Shown: positions 5,783 through 6,009 of the stretch, in pieces
How the letters are laid out: every line of letters starts with the position of its first letter
How positions within the stretch are numbered: the first letter of the stretch is position 1
Source: Methyloprofundus sp.
GTDB lineage: Bacteria > Pseudomonadota > Gammaproteobacteria > Methylococcales > Methylomonadaceae
Length of the DNA: 6,009 nucleotides
Assembly (NCBI GenBank): GCA_030636485.1
Contig: DAOVWV010000114.1
Span: forward strand, 1 to 6,009
Direction of reading: 5' to 3'
Position numbers and translations under genes: made by a program
Notes under the pieces: model-generated
Told to the model about the DNA's origin: nothing
Seen by the model: only the letters and a program-made list of their open reading frames with translations
The model's database searches: none

Positions 5783-6009
5783 ATGAAAAAATTTTATAAC
5801 ACCATCGAGAACCTGTTTAACGAAAGCATCAAAGGTGTTGCCAAGGCACATAGTGATATTCTAAAACTAAATCCTGATCCTTGTTTTATCACTCGTACGG
5901 CACCTGTCGCTGCAAATAAAGTTGCAATTATTTCAGGTGGCGGGGCTGGGCATGAACCACTACATGCAGGTTTTGTCGGTAAAGGTATGTTAGATGCTGC
6001 ATGCCCGGG
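5783..6009 (+). CDS. dhaK: Dihydroxyacetone kinase, DhaK domain (N-terminal part, cut by window edge)
   Basis: The first 75 codons of a DhaK-type protein are present; the gene runs off the window. DhaK binds dihydroxyacetone for phosphorylation to dihydroxyacetone phosphate in the cytoplasm. The visible part follows the known DhaK N-terminus closely: [18 protein letters not shown] at 18-23, a [17 protein letters not shown] segment at 38-54, then the substrate-loop motif GGGAGHEP at 52-59 with His57, and [14 protein letters not shown] at 63-76. The covalent substrate-binding histidine lies downstream of the visible part. The window therefore cannot show whether this is the two-domain ATP-dependent kinase (about 550-600 residues) or the shorter subunit used with a phosphotransferase DhaM. 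ATG at 5783 is supported by AGGA 8 bases upstream and an in-frame stop at 5738-5740 with no other usual start between. The gene diverges from the hpnN operon and probably has a separate role in C3 or C1 carbon metabolism. Confidence 0.9.
   Translation, partial: MKKFYNTIENLFNESIKGVAKAHSDILKLNPDPCFITRTAPVAANKVAIISGGGAGHEPLHAGFVGKGMLDAACP

Overview
The window looks like a chromosomal segment of a hopanoid-producing bacterium, most likely a gammaproteobacterium. Base composition is moderate and leans AT-rich. A methanotroph or related methylotroph would fit, but that is an inference from gene content and not something the sequence proves. Four complete protein genes and two partial ones are present. 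There are no tRNA or rRNA genes, insertion sequences or CRISPR arrays.

Layout: bases 1-19 probably carry the last codons of an upstream + strand gene. Bases 29-1015 (+) encode an extended short-chain dehydrogenase/epimerase of the HpnA type (hopanoid-associated sugar epimerase). A strong symmetrical hairpin at 1023-1047 separates it from a convergent - strand block. Read in its own direction, that block is an operon of three genes: a 12-helix RND/MMPL-type lipid exporter of the HpnN type (5498 down to 2874), a GT4-family glycosyltransferase (2867 or 2831 down to 1710), and a small unrecognised membrane protein with a repetitive coiled coil (1681 down to 1055). Gaps inside the operon are a few to 28 bases and hold no terminator. 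A 284-bp divergent intergenic region (5499-5782) then leads to the start of a dihydroxyacetone kinase gene (dhaK, + strand from 5783), which the window edge cuts off.

How the genes may work together: HpnN-family proteins move hopanoids from the inner to the outer membrane, and HpnA-family epimerases are markers of hopanoid loci. A glycosyltransferase directly downstream of an HpnN-type exporter, facing an HpnA-type sugar-nucleotide enzyme, suggests a module that makes and exports a glycosylated lipid, possibly a glycosylated hopanoid. That is a hypothesis from neighbourhood. No single gene here fixes the sugar or the acceptor.

The most unusual details are at translation starts. The exporter has a near-consensus sigma-70 promoter whose -10 box ends 3 bases before its ATG and has no Shine-Dalgarno. 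The glycosyltransferase appears to start at a TTG that overlaps the stop of an 11-codon leader frame. The dhaK ribosome-binding region has been tandemly duplicated.
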